In this document: in pieces, positions 5,537 to 12,056 of the stretch | Position numbering within the stretch: position 1 is the stretch's first letter | Layout of the letters: every line of letters starts with the position of its first letter | Origin: Thermoanaerobaculia bacterium | GTDB taxonomy: Bacteria > Acidobacteriota > Thermoanaerobaculia > Multivoradales > JAHEKO01 | NCBI GenBank assembly: GCA_029287645.1 | Contig: JARFQS010000142.1 | Span: 1 to 12,345 of the forward strand | DNA: 12,345 nt | Reading direction: 5' to 3' | The notes under the pieces: generated by a model | Database searches by the model: none | What the model was told of the DNA's origin: nothing | Seen by the model: the letters and a program-made list of their open reading frames with translations, nothing else | Program-made: the position numbers and the translations under genes

Positions 5537-6238
5537 TCAGCGTTCGGTCGGAGTTTCTCTCCAAGCGAGAGTCCAATTGCGCCCGGCGCCCGGGCCCTCC
5601 CGTCGGTAGCTCCACAACCTCCTGGGCTCGCAATAGGTGCAAAGAGGCAGGCTCTCGATCTCCTGTACTCCCTCGGCCTCGAGCTGGTCCCTGGCGGCTT
5701 TCAGGAGATCCAGGTGAATGGCTCCAGAGTCCGTGTGAACGACCACGCCTGACGAGCTCGAACGGGCCACTCTCTCTGCTACGTCGGGCCCCACTTCGTA
5801 GCAGCAAGGTCCGATTCCCGGCCCGATCCATGCTGCGACTCTCTCGGTCGGACCGGTGAGCCGACTCAGGGCTCGGCGGACAATTTCACTTTCCAGACCC
5901 CGCCATCCGGCGTGGATGACCGCGCTCTGGTGCAGACCGCTGAGAACAATGGGCAGACAGTCGGCGGTCGCTACGGCCATGGCCAGGTCTGTCCTGTCAG
6001 TGAAGAGCGCATCTGCCGCGCCGCAGAGCCCCTCGCAGGCCTGCACGGCCTTCGAGGAGTGAATCTGGCGCAGGTAGGCGACCCGTCGTGGAGATCCGCA
6101 CAGAATGGAACGGATCTTCTCCAGCTGCGTTTCGGGGCCACGACCGACAACGCGGATCTGTGTTCGAACGCCGCTTGCCTGCCAGACCCAGTGGCTGCCT
6201 GCTCGGATGACTGTGCCTGTCTTCGTCGGATCCATCAT
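5537..6238 (-). CDS. pgeF: Peptidoglycan editing factor PgeF (YfiH, multicopper-oxidase fold)
   Basis: 233 residues, normal family length, starting at one of two consecutive ATG codons. Family landmarks run in order: YLRQIHSSKAV (55-65), AADALFT, ATADCLPIVL (90-99), AVIHAGWRGLESEIV (106-120), AAWIGPGIGPCCYEVG (135-150), LCTYCEPRRLWSYRREG (199-215). His60, Cys94 and His109 are the metal site equivalent to His71/Cys107/His124 of E. coli YfiH. PgeF acts in the cytoplasm and keeps wrong amino acids (L-Ser in place of L-Ala) out of the stem peptide; older annotations call it a laccase. It is divergent from ftsE, and its 3' end touches the small gene with no gap. No strong Shine-Dalgarno is seen. 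Confidence 0.93.
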   Translation of the reverse strand: MMDPTKTGTVIRAGSHWVWQASGVRTQIRVVGRGPETQLEKIRSILCGSPRRVAYLRQIHSSKAVQACEGLCGAADALFTDRTDLAMAVATADCLPIVLSGLHQSAVIHAGWRGLESEIVRRALSRLTGPTERVAAWIGPGIGPCCYEVGPDVAERVARSSSSGVVVHTDSGAIHLDLLKAARDQLEAEGVQEIESLPLCTYCEPRRLWSYRREGPGAGRNWTLAWRETPTER

Positions 6239-6431
6239 CGAGGGGTCGTTGCAGGAGGCGCTCGCCGCCAGGCCCCGGTCAGGCCAGGACCACGACTATA
6301 GAGGATTTCATCGAAGTGCTGCGAGACCTTGAGTAAACTTGGTCGGGTCACGCCGACCCGGATCGGGAAGAGTCGAGGTATGCCTCCCGATCCAGTCGGC
6401 CGCGGCCAGACAGCAGGTGTTTCGGCACGCG
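6239..6431. promoter_or_regulatory. Divergent pgeF / ftsE intergenic region
   Basis: Contains a 5/6 -10-like TATAGT on the minus strand (6300-6295) for pgeF, lacking a good -35. On the plus strand TCGAAG-N17-TAAACT (6311-6339) is a modest candidate for ftsE. Just after it is a hairpin GGTCGG/CCGACC (6341-6358), which can alternatively pair as GGGTC/GACCC (6345-6359). No T-run follows, so it is not a terminator. Longer ftsE starts in this region are not supported. Confidence 0.3.
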
Positions 6432-7178
6432 ATGATCCAGTTCCTTCACGTCGGCAAGTCCTTCCCAGGCGGCCGAAGTGCGCTTCAAGATGTGAGCTTT
6501 CAACTCGAGAGAGGGGAGTTCGCCTTCTTGAGTGGTGCCAGCGGTGCGGGAAAGACGACCTTGTTGAAGCTCATCTATCGTGAGATCGAGCCGACCTCGG
6601 GACAGATTCTGGTCAACGGCAGAAACGTCGCCTCGATTCCACGCACCAAAGTACCGTTTCTGCGCCGCACGATCGGCGTGGTGTTTCAGAATTTCCGGCT
6701 CATCTCCCGCAAGACGGTCTTGGAGAATGTCAGCTACCTGCCCAGGATTCTCGGCATGAGCCAGCAGGAAAGAAAGCGCCTGGCCTACAACACCCTGCGG
6801 CGGGTAGGCCTGGCGCATCGTATGAGCGCCTTTCCCACCGAGTTGTCAGGAGGCGAGCAGCAGCGTGTGACGATTGCGCGGGCTTTGATCAATCGCCCGG
6901 AAATCCTCATTGCGGACGAGCCTACGGGGAACCTCGATCCGGAGCTCTCCTGGGAGATCCTCAGACTCTTTCTGGAGATCAATGGCAAAGGGACCACGGT
7001 TCTTCTGGCCACCCACGAGCACCAGTACGTCCGAGCTCTGGGTGGTCGCTCACTGGTACTGGAAAGAGGACGTCTCGTCGTCGACGAGCACGTCGAGGGT
7101 CATGTCGGGGACATCGAGTCGAAACCAGCCGAAGAGGCGGAGGATCCGATCCAGCCGTCGACGGGGGATCTGATGTGA
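6432..7178 (+). CDS. ftsE: Cell division ATP-binding protein FtsE
   Basis: 248 residues from ATG 6432. The start is chosen because MIQFLHVGKSFPGG is where FtsE homologues begin; the 31 extra codons from 6339 look like leader. ABC ATPase motifs are intact: Walker A GASGAGKT (35-42), Q-loop Gln86 in VVFQNFRLI, signature LSGGEQQR (138-145), Walker B/D-loop ILIADEPTGNLD (158-169), H-loop His195 in LLATHE. FtsE is the cytoplasmic ATPase that, with FtsX, links the FtsZ ring to periplasmic wall hydrolases. A charged tail of about 25 residues (EGHVGDIESK onward) extends past the usual end. It overlaps ftsX, so the two are co-translated. FtsE is told from LolD/MacB by the FtsX partner and general pattern. 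Confidence 0.93.
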   Translation: MIQFLHVGKSFPGGRSALQDVSFQLERGEFAFLSGASGAGKTTLLKLIYREIEPTSGQILVNGRNVASIPRTKVPFLRRTIGVVFQNFRLISRKTVLENVSYLPRILGMSQQERKRLAYNTLRRVGLAHRMSAFPTELSGGEQQRVTIARALINRPEILIADEPTGNLDPELSWEILRLFLEINGKGTTVLLATHEHQYVRALGGRSLVLERGRLVVDEHVEGHVGDIESKPAEEAEDPIQPSTGDLM

Positions 7179-8074
7179 TGCTGGCCAGAATCCTCGGCTA
7201 CTTCTTTTCCGAGGCTGCGGTGAGTCTGCGGCGAAGTTGGAAGGTGAGCCTCGTGGCTATCGTGATCATCGCCATGAGCCTCTTCATCGGTGGCACCTTT
7301 CTTCTGCTGACCTCGAATCTCACCCGGGTGGTAGAGAACTGGCGAGGTGACGCCAGAATCGTCGTATATCTGACTGCCGACAAAGTTGCGCGTGAGGATT
7401 CTCAGGTTCTGCAGCTGGCATCTGAGCCGCCCTGGGTGACAGCTGTCGAGGAGATTTCGGCCACCGAGGCTCGCTCGAGATTCGAGGCCACCTTCCCAAG
7501 CGTCCGAGAGCTCTTCAAGGACTGGAAGGAGGAGCCGCTCCCTCCTTCGTTGGAGATTGCTTTCGAGGCAGAGGGAGCAGACGACGGGCAGCTCGACGAA
7601 TGGCTGGTATCCCTGCGTGCTCATCCATCCGTAGTGATGGTCGACGACGACCGCGATTGGCTGCGGCAGCTGGAAGCTCTGATCGCCATTCTGACCGGGC
7701 TGGGTGCCGTGATCGGCCTGGTCCTTCTGACGGCGGCCATCTTCACCATCGCCAGCGTAATTCGGCTCACGGCCTATCTCTATCGAGACGAGATCGAAGT
7801 GATGCGATTGGTCGGAGCCACCGAGCTCTACATTCGCGGACCTTTCTATGTCGAAGGTGTCGTGCAGGGTCTGCTGGGTGGCTTGCTGGCAATAGCGGCT
7901 CTGTATGGAGGCTATGTAGTCCTGAACCCGAAAGCCAGCACGACGTTTCTCGGCAACGTTCTGGTCGACCGATTCCTGTCGCCCGAGGCGTTGGTATTCC
8001 TCTTGGTGATCGGAAGCGTTGCAGGACTGCTGGGAGCGGTTCTGTCCCTCCGGCGCGAGGAGCTGGGCCAGTAA
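7178..8074 (+). CDS. ftsX: Cell division permease FtsX
   Basis: 298 residues. ATG 7178 shares its A with the ftsE stop (TGATG), with a GGGGGAT purine run about 10 nt upstream; GTG 7175 is possible. Topology is that of FtsX: cytoplasmic N-terminus, TM1 (about 23-47), a periplasmic domain (about 48-165), then TM2 (168-196), TM3 (221-247) and TM4 (271-290). The conserved cytoplasmic loop EIEVMRLVGAT (205-215) follows TM2. The periplasmic domain normally recruits a hydrolase or its activator (EnvC, RipC, PcsB or M23 type). No such gene follows; ftsX is last in the unit and a hairpin terminator begins 10 nt after the stop. Confidence 0.94.
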   Translation: MLARILGYFFSEAAVSLRRSWKVSLVAIVIIAMSLFIGGTFLLLTSNLTRVVENWRGDARIVVYLTADKVAREDSQVLQLASEPPWVTAVEEISATEARSRFEATFPSVRELFKDWKEEPLPPSLEIAFEAEGADDGQLDEWLVSLRAHPSVVMVDDDRDWLRQLEALIAILTGLGAVIGLVLLTAAIFTIASVIRLTAYLYRDEIEVMRLVGATELYIRGPFYVEGVVQGLLGGLLAIAALYGGYVVLNPKASTTFLGNVLVDRFLSPEALVFLLVIGSVAGLLGAVLSLRREELGQ

Positions 8075-8083
8075 GGGCTGAGG

Positions 8084-8110
8084 CGTCCGGCTGTCCGCCG
8101 GACGTTCCTT
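8084..8110 (+). terminator. Intrinsic terminator of ftsEX
   Basis: Perfect 8-bp GC-rich stem CGTCCGGC/GCCGGACG with a 5-nt loop (8084-8104), followed by TTCCTT. The T-run is imperfect, but position directly behind ftsX supports termination. Confidence 0.6.
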
Positions 8111-8231
8111 GAGGGCTTGGGGGCGAGGTGGCTGTCGTTTGCTCCAGCCAACCCTTGGGGCAGTGGGGCTCCGCTTCCATAGCCTCAGGCCTTTACGCCT
8201 CGAAGCCCCTACCGCATTCTCGGTGAGCATG

Positions 8232-8257
8232 AAAAAAGGGGCCTGATCGGCCCCTTT
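8232..8257 (-). terminator. Strong intrinsic terminator of the TPR gene
   Basis: Nine-bp stem AAAGGGGCC/GGCCCCTTT with loop of 5 (8235-8257). On the minus strand it is followed by an unbroken T6 (ending at 8232) 24 nt after the TPR stop. On the plus strand only T3 follows, so it may serve as a weak back-up for ftsX. Confidence 0.85.
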
Positions 8258-8280
8258 CGAGTCTTGCGAGTCGATGAGCG

Positions 8281-9450
8281 TCAGCCTTGCGGGGGAGGAC
8301 CTCCAGGAAGCTGTTTCAGCTCTTCCTTGAGCCGCTCTTCCTCTTCGGCGAGAGCCCGGATCTTCTCGTTCTCCTCTTCGATCTGCTTGTTGTACTCGTC
8401 GGTCTTGCGGTTTTCCTCGACCCGCGCCATCGAAGCGCTGTCGCCGGCGTTCTTGTATGCGGTGACTGCCTGATCGTAGCTCTTCTGCTTCTCATAGACG
8501 AAACCGAGCTGTTTCCATACCGTGACCTTGTCGGCACTCGAAGACGCTTTGCCGAGAGCCTGCTTGAGGGTGCTCTCCGCAGTTCCGAACTGGTTCTTCT
8601 GGGTGAGGGCCTGGCCCTGATAGTAGAGTGGCAGCCAGTCGTTGGGATTCTTCGAAGCCGCCTGCTTCAGGGTGGCCAGAGCTGGGTCGTATTGCTTGGC
8701 TCCGAGTTGAGCCCCGGCCAACAGCATGAGATTGTCGTAACTGCTCTCGCCAGCCACGACCTTCTGCGCTGCTGCCGCAGCTTTTTCATAGGCGCCGGTC
8801 TTGGCAGATCCCCGACTCGTGCGGCCCTGTCTCAGGAGCGCCTGAGCATAGGTCTTCTGTTTGTCGAGATCGTTGGGATCCAATTGAACGGCCTTGGCCA
8901 GAGCTGTTGCTGCGGTGGCACCGTCACCCGCGCGCAACGCGGCCGCACCGTATTGGAACTGGATATCTGCGTCGTTCGGCTTGGCTCTGGCGGCTTTCGC
9001 CAGTGAGTCGAGTGCCTGATCCGTATTCCCGGTCTTCTCCATAGCCAGAGCCAGCATCTGATGGACAGCGGTCTGTTGAGCGGCGGGCAACGAAGAGGAG
9101 TCGATCTTGCCGAGTAGACCCGCAGCATCGCCGTAGCGGCCGGCACTCAGGTAGACCTTGCCGAGCGCAAGTTGTACGCCCACATTCCCCGGCTCGAGCT
9201 CCAGAGCCTTCTGGAGGTGAGACATCGATTCCTGGTTTCGGTTCAGCTTCGCCAGAGTCTGACCCAGCATGTAGTGCCCCTGAAATACGTCGGGCCGCTC
9301 GTCCACGAAGGTCTGGAACTGCTGGGCCGCCTCGGCGAAGTTCCCTGCTTTGAAGGCCGCGACCCCTTCGTCCCAGCCCGCTTCGACCACCGCGACGGTC
9401 CCCAGCAAGAGAACAGCTAGCAAGTAACTGATGGTCTGTCGTCGTTTCAT
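8281..9450 (-). CDS. Secreted TPR protein with C-terminal coiled coil
   Basis: 389 residues from ATG 9450, chosen for the Shine-Dalgarno 8 nt upstream and because a signal peptide starts exactly there (MKRRQTISYLLAVLLLGTVAVVEA, cleavage about 24). The mature protein has roughly eight TPR-like units from 25 to 340 (for example GVAAFKAGNFAEAAQQFQTF, LGQTLAKLNRNQESMSHLQKAL, YGAAALRAGDGATAATALAKA, LGFVYEKQKSYDQAVTAYKNA). Residues 345-380 form a strongly charged coiled coil (EEENEKIRALAEEEERLKEEL), and the end is Pro/Gly-rich (LPGGPPPQG). It is likely a periplasmic scaffold. It lies downstream of tonB on the same strand but 264 nt away with its own ribosome site. I find no enzymatic motif and assign no specific function. 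Confidence 0.85.
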   Translation of the reverse strand: MKRRQTISYLLAVLLLGTVAVVEAGWDEGVAAFKAGNFAEAAQQFQTFVDERPDVFQGHYMLGQTLAKLNRNQESMSHLQKALELEPGNVGVQLALGKVYLSAGRYGDAAGLLGKIDSSSLPAAQQTAVHQMLALAMEKTGNTDQALDSLAKAARAKPNDADIQFQYGAAALRAGDGATAATALAKAVQLDPNDLDKQKTYAQALLRQGRTSRGSAKTGAYEKAAAAAQKVVAGESSYDNLMLLAGAQLGAKQYDPALATLKQAASKNPNDWLPLYYQGQALTQKNQFGTAESTLKQALGKASSSADKVTVWKQLGFVYEKQKSYDQAVTAYKNAGDSASMARVEENRKTDEYNKQIEEENEKIRALAEEEERLKEELKQLPGGPPPQG

Positions 9451-9714
9451 CGTAAGTACTCCTCTGTCGTAGTGGTCGCCGGCGCTCGTGCCATGGGCCA
9501 TTACTCAGGCATGGTCCCGACCAGGGCACGCCGACTTCACCACCCTCCAGCCCGACTTCCGGCCTTGCAACGCGCGAGGTGACCCGGAAGCGGCAGCAAG
9601 AGGGCCGAAAGCACCGAGGATCGAATCGACCCGTCGGCGCTTTCTACATCCTACTAGATTGGAGACGGCCAGGCCTTCTGCCCTGGACGTCGTCCTGTAA
9701 AGAACCTCGACCGC
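9451..9714 (-). promoter_or_regulatory. Gap between tonB and the TPR gene
   Basis: 264 nt without a credible gene. It should hold the end of the tonB operon and the TPR promoter, but I find no clear T-run terminator and no convincing -35/-10 pair. Visible structures are an inverted repeat CTTCCGG/CCGGAAG (9556-9562 and 9584-9590, 21-nt gap) and the TPR Shine-Dalgarno AGAGGAG (9465-9459). Confidence 0.3.
9459..9465 (-). promoter_or_regulatory. Shine-Dalgarno deciding the TPR gene start
   Basis: AGAGGAG on the minus strand, 8 nt before ATG 9450. The longer in-frame start at 9501 would place this site inside the gene and put 17 polar residues ahead of the signal peptide. Confidence 0.75.
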
Positions 9715-10443
9715 CTACTGCAGGCGGAAGTTGACGGTCAGATTGTAGATGACCGCCACCGGCTTCCCGTTCAGGGTGGCCGGCTCGAACTTCCACTTCT
9801 TGACAGCGTCCGCTGCTGCCGAGTCCAGTCCCATCGGCAGGCCTTTGAGTACCTTGACGTTCGTCACGTTGCCCTGCTTGTCGATGATGGCCTCGACGAT
9901 AACCACCCCTTGCACCCGCGCTTTACGAGCGATCTCGGTGTACTGCGGAGGTGGAGCGGTAATCTTGACAGGCGGTGCCACATCGCCCCCGACGCGAATC
10001 GGACCTTCGGGCTCCGCGGGCGGCGGACCCTCGGGGATCCCGAAGATGATGTCGGTATCAGGCATGTCGATCTCGGGCTGATCGATCTCTTCCGGCAGAC
10101 GGATGGGCTCGGGCTCATCCGGCGTCGGATCCGGGATCGGCACCTTCTTGGAGCGCTGCTTGGGAATGTCCTGCTGCTGTTTGGGCGGCGGTGGCTTGAA
10201 ACGCACCTGCTGTACGACGTAGACCTTGGTCTTCTTGATCTCTCCGGCCTCCGCGACCATCTCGGGAACCTGAATGAGAAAGAGAATGACATGGAGGATC
10301 ACCGCGCCGATAACTGCGAAGCGCATGACCTTCCGGTCTTCGTCGTATTCGAGGGCAAAGGTCTCTTCAGCCGATGCGGTTCCCACCTCGGCACCTTTGC
10401 TCGATGCTTTCTTGGGTACGTCTTTCTTCTTTTCTTCGGCCAT
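9715..10443 (-). CDS. tonB: TonB-family energy transducer
   Basis: 242 residues. A Lys/Ala/Glu-rich cytoplasmic extension (1-41), longer than in E. coli TonB, precedes one membrane helix (about 42-60, [19 protein letters not shown]). Its His51 is placed like the functional His20 of E. coli TonB. Residues 84-150 are Pro/Glu/Asp-rich ([27 protein letters not shown]), the periplasm-spanning spacer. Residues about 160-242 are the TonB C-terminal domain ([27 protein letters not shown], then [18 protein letters not shown], ending [10 protein letters not shown]). It carries proton-motive energy from ExbB/ExbD to outer-membrane receptors. Last gene of the exb operon, 5 nt after exbD. No receptor gene is nearby, so the substrate is unknown. 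A Tol-like role cannot be excluded. Confidence 0.93.
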   Translation of the reverse strand: MAEEKKKDVPKKASSKGAEVGTASAEETFALEYDEDRKVMRFAVIGAVILHVILFLIQVPEMVAEAGEIKKTKVYVVQQVRFKPPPPKQQQDIPKQRSKKVPIPDPTPDEPEPIRLPEEIDQPEIDMPDTDIIFGIPEGPPPAEPEGPIRVGGDVAPPVKITAPPPQYTEIARKARVQGVVIVEAIIDKQGNVTNVKVLKGLPMGLDSAAADAVKKWKFEPATLNGKPVAVIYNLTVNFRLQ

Positions 10444-10448
10444 AGCGA

Positions 10449-10883
10449 TCAGTACCAGAACATGTTGATTTCACGTTGTGTCGGGATGGAGACGTTCTTG
10501 ACCTCCATCCCGATCTTTTCTGGAGCTTGTCGCAGCTCATCGAACACGCTGACCATGTGACCATACTCGGTCATCTCATTGGCGCGGATAATCACCGGCT
10601 TCATCGGATTGCGCTCGAGCTTGGGCTTCAGATACTCGAGCACGTTGTCTAAGGGAAGGGGCTTGTTGTCGACCATTAGGACGCCCCCGGGCTGGATCTC
10701 GATGAGGACGGACTCTTCCTTGTCGACCAGCGGGCTGTCGTCTTCCTGAGGTAGCGAAAAGTCGATGCCACGGGTAGCCGCAAAGGTAGTGGTCACCATG
10801 AAGTAGATGATCAGCAAGAAGGCGATATCCGCCATCGAGGCAGTGGGAATCTCGTCGTTGACCGTTCCACGCTTGAACTTCAT
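10449..10883 (-). CDS. exbD: ExbD/TolR-family protein, second copy
   Basis: 144 residues. Short cytoplasmic end ([15 protein letters not shown]), one membrane helix (about 16-36) with the essential proton-path Asp19 in [19 protein letters not shown], and a periplasmic domain (about 40-144) with the ExbD pattern ([20 protein letters not shown], then [25 protein letters not shown]). It ends in an unusual NMFWY. It starts 3 nt after the other exbD stop and ends 5 nt before tonB, so translation is probably coupled. The two copies share the membrane segment but differ clearly in the periplasmic half. Confidence 0.93.
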   Translation of the reverse strand: MKFKRGTVNDEIPTASMADIAFLLIIYFMVTTTFAATRGIDFSLPQEDDSPLVDKEESVLIEIQPGGVLMVDNKPLPLDNVLEYLKPKLERNPMKPVIIRANEMTEYGHMVSVFDELRQAPEKIGMEVKNVSIPTQREINMFWY

Positions 10884-10886
10884 TTG

Positions 10887-11324
10887 TCAGCCCTCTCCGG
10901 CAGCGGAATCAACGGTCTCCTGCTCGGAGAGCAGGTAGATCACCCGTGCCTTGGCTTGCTTGAGAGAATCGATGACCCCATCGACGTAGCGATAGGGCAC
11001 CGACTGATCCGCCTTCAGCACGAATTCCTTCTGCGGGTCCCGGGCGACGACATCCGCAGCGAAGGAGAGGACGTCCTCGGGATGAACCGGAACGCTGATC
11101 TCCTCGCCACCACTCACCCGGATCTGCCCACTTTCGGTAATCGAGATATAGGCGGCTTTCTTGGGAATCTCCAGCCGTACCGTTGTCTTCGGCAGGAACA
11201 CCTGGGTCTTGTCGACCTCGAAGTTGATGGTCACCATGAAGAAGATGATCAACAGGAAGGCGATATCCGCCATCGAAGCGGTTGGGATTCCCTGGTTTTG
11301 AACCGATCGGACTCTCAGACGCAT
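10887..11324 (-). CDS. exbD: ExbD/TolR-family protein, first copy
   Basis: 145 residues. The N-terminus [31 protein letters not shown] is cut here for identification only: it shows the ExbD helix (about 17-37) with conserved Asp20. The periplasmic part (40-145) includes FLPKTTVRLEIPKKAAYISI and FVLKADQSVPYRYVDGVIDSLKQA, and a short acidic tail. ExbD forms the stator with ExbB, using proton flow to drive TonB. It begins 36 nt after exbB, a gap that contains a perfect hairpin. The Shine-Dalgarno is weak (GGGAAAG about 10 nt upstream), so its expression may depend on exbB translation. Confidence 0.93.
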   Translation of the reverse strand: MRLRVRSVQNQGIPTASMADIAFLLIIFFMVTINFEVDKTQVFLPKTTVRLEIPKKAAYISITESGQIRVSGGEEISVPVHPEDVLSFAADVVARDPQKEFVLKADQSVPYRYVDGVIDSLKQAKARVIYLLSEQETVDSAAGEG

Positions 11325-11340
11325 GGTTTCGCTTTCCCGA

Positions 11341-11359
11341 CGACGCCACTACGGCGTCG
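11341..11359 (-). other. Intercistronic hairpin between exbB and exbD
   Basis: Perfect 7-bp stem CGACGCC/GGCGTCG with a 5-nt loop, starting 2 nt after the exbB stop and ending 16 nt before the exbD start. There is no T-run, so it is not an intrinsic terminator. It could stabilise the upstream mRNA end or modulate exbD translation; this is inferred. Confidence 0.5.
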
Positions 11360-11360
11360 C

Positions 11361-12056
11361 CTAGCTCCCCGCCGGCTTGGTGGGGGCAGCAGGGCGCGCG
11401 GCAGCCGCCGGCTCGGGGCTGATGCCGCTACGCTGCATCTCACCGAAGGTCTCGATCAGCATATTGGTCGAGATCTCGATGTCTCGCACGAACTTGTTGA
11501 TCTTGCTCATGAAGAAGTTGTAGGCCAGCTGCGCGGGAATCGCGACGGCCAGACCGGCGGCTGTGGTGATCAGAGCCTCCGAGATACCGGCAGCCACGAG
11601 GCCGGGATTGGAAAGGCCGGCTTCTGCCAGAGCGTCGAAGGACTTGATCATGCCGGCCACCGTTCCGAAGAAGCCGAGGAGCGGAGAGACGTTGGCGATC
11701 GTGGCCAGCCAGACCAGATTGCGCTCCAGGCGACCCATCTCGAAGAGGGCCGCGTTCTCGATCGTCTTTTCGACGTCCTCTTTGGGCTCGCCATACTTGA
11801 GCAGGCCAGCCTTCATGATCGAGGGAACGGGTCCCCGGTAGTCCTCGCAGACCTTGATGGCGTCTTTGATCGACCGGTTGGCGATCAGGGCCTTGCGGAT
11901 CTTGGCCAGGAACTCGTTGACGTTGATCTTGGCCCGACGCAGCGCGATGAAGCGCTCGATGATGAAGACCAAGCCGAGGATCGAGAAAATCAGAAGGGGG
12001 TACATGACAGGACCGCCTTCTCTGAACAGCTTCATAAAAGTTCCGCCGATTTCCAC
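11361..12056 (-). CDS. exbB: ExbB/TolQ/MotA-family proton channel protein
   Basis: 231 residues from GTG 12056; ATG 12035 (MKLFREGGPVMYP) is an in-frame alternative and is where many homologues begin. Helix 1 is about 18-38 (VMYPLLIFSILGLVFIIERFI), followed by a cytoplasmic helical domain (42-115). The signature ATIANVSPLLGFFGTVAGMIKSFDAL (118-143) is helix 2, and helix 3 is about 158-182 (ISEALITTAAGLAVAIPAQLAYNFF). The tail is Ala/Pro-rich. ExbB pentamers surround ExbD and conduct protons. First gene of exbB-exbD-exbD-tonB. The GTG is preferred since GGAGG lies 6 nt ahead of it. ExbB versus TolQ cannot be settled by sequence; tonB next door favours ExbB. Confidence 0.93.
   Translation of the reverse strand: MEIGGTFMKLFREGGPVMYPLLIFSILGLVFIIERFIALRRAKINVNEFLAKIRKALIANRSIKDAIKVCEDYRGPVPSIMKAGLLKYGEPKEDVEKTIENAALFEMGRLERNLVWLATIANVSPLLGFFGTVAGMIKSFDALAEAGLSNPGLVAAGISEALITTAAGLAVAIPAQLAYNFFMSKINKFVRDIEISTNMLIETFGEMQRSGISPEPAAAARPAAPTKPAGS

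Noticed and set aside
7100..8230. 376-codon minus-strand open frame
   Set aside because: Antisense to ftsX and covers the ftsX terminator; Gln/Arg/His-rich translation without any recognisable domain.
9478..9494. TGGCACG on the minus strand resembling a sigma-54 -24 element before the TPR gene
   Set aside because: The -12 position reads GG instead of GC, so the invariant pair is missing.
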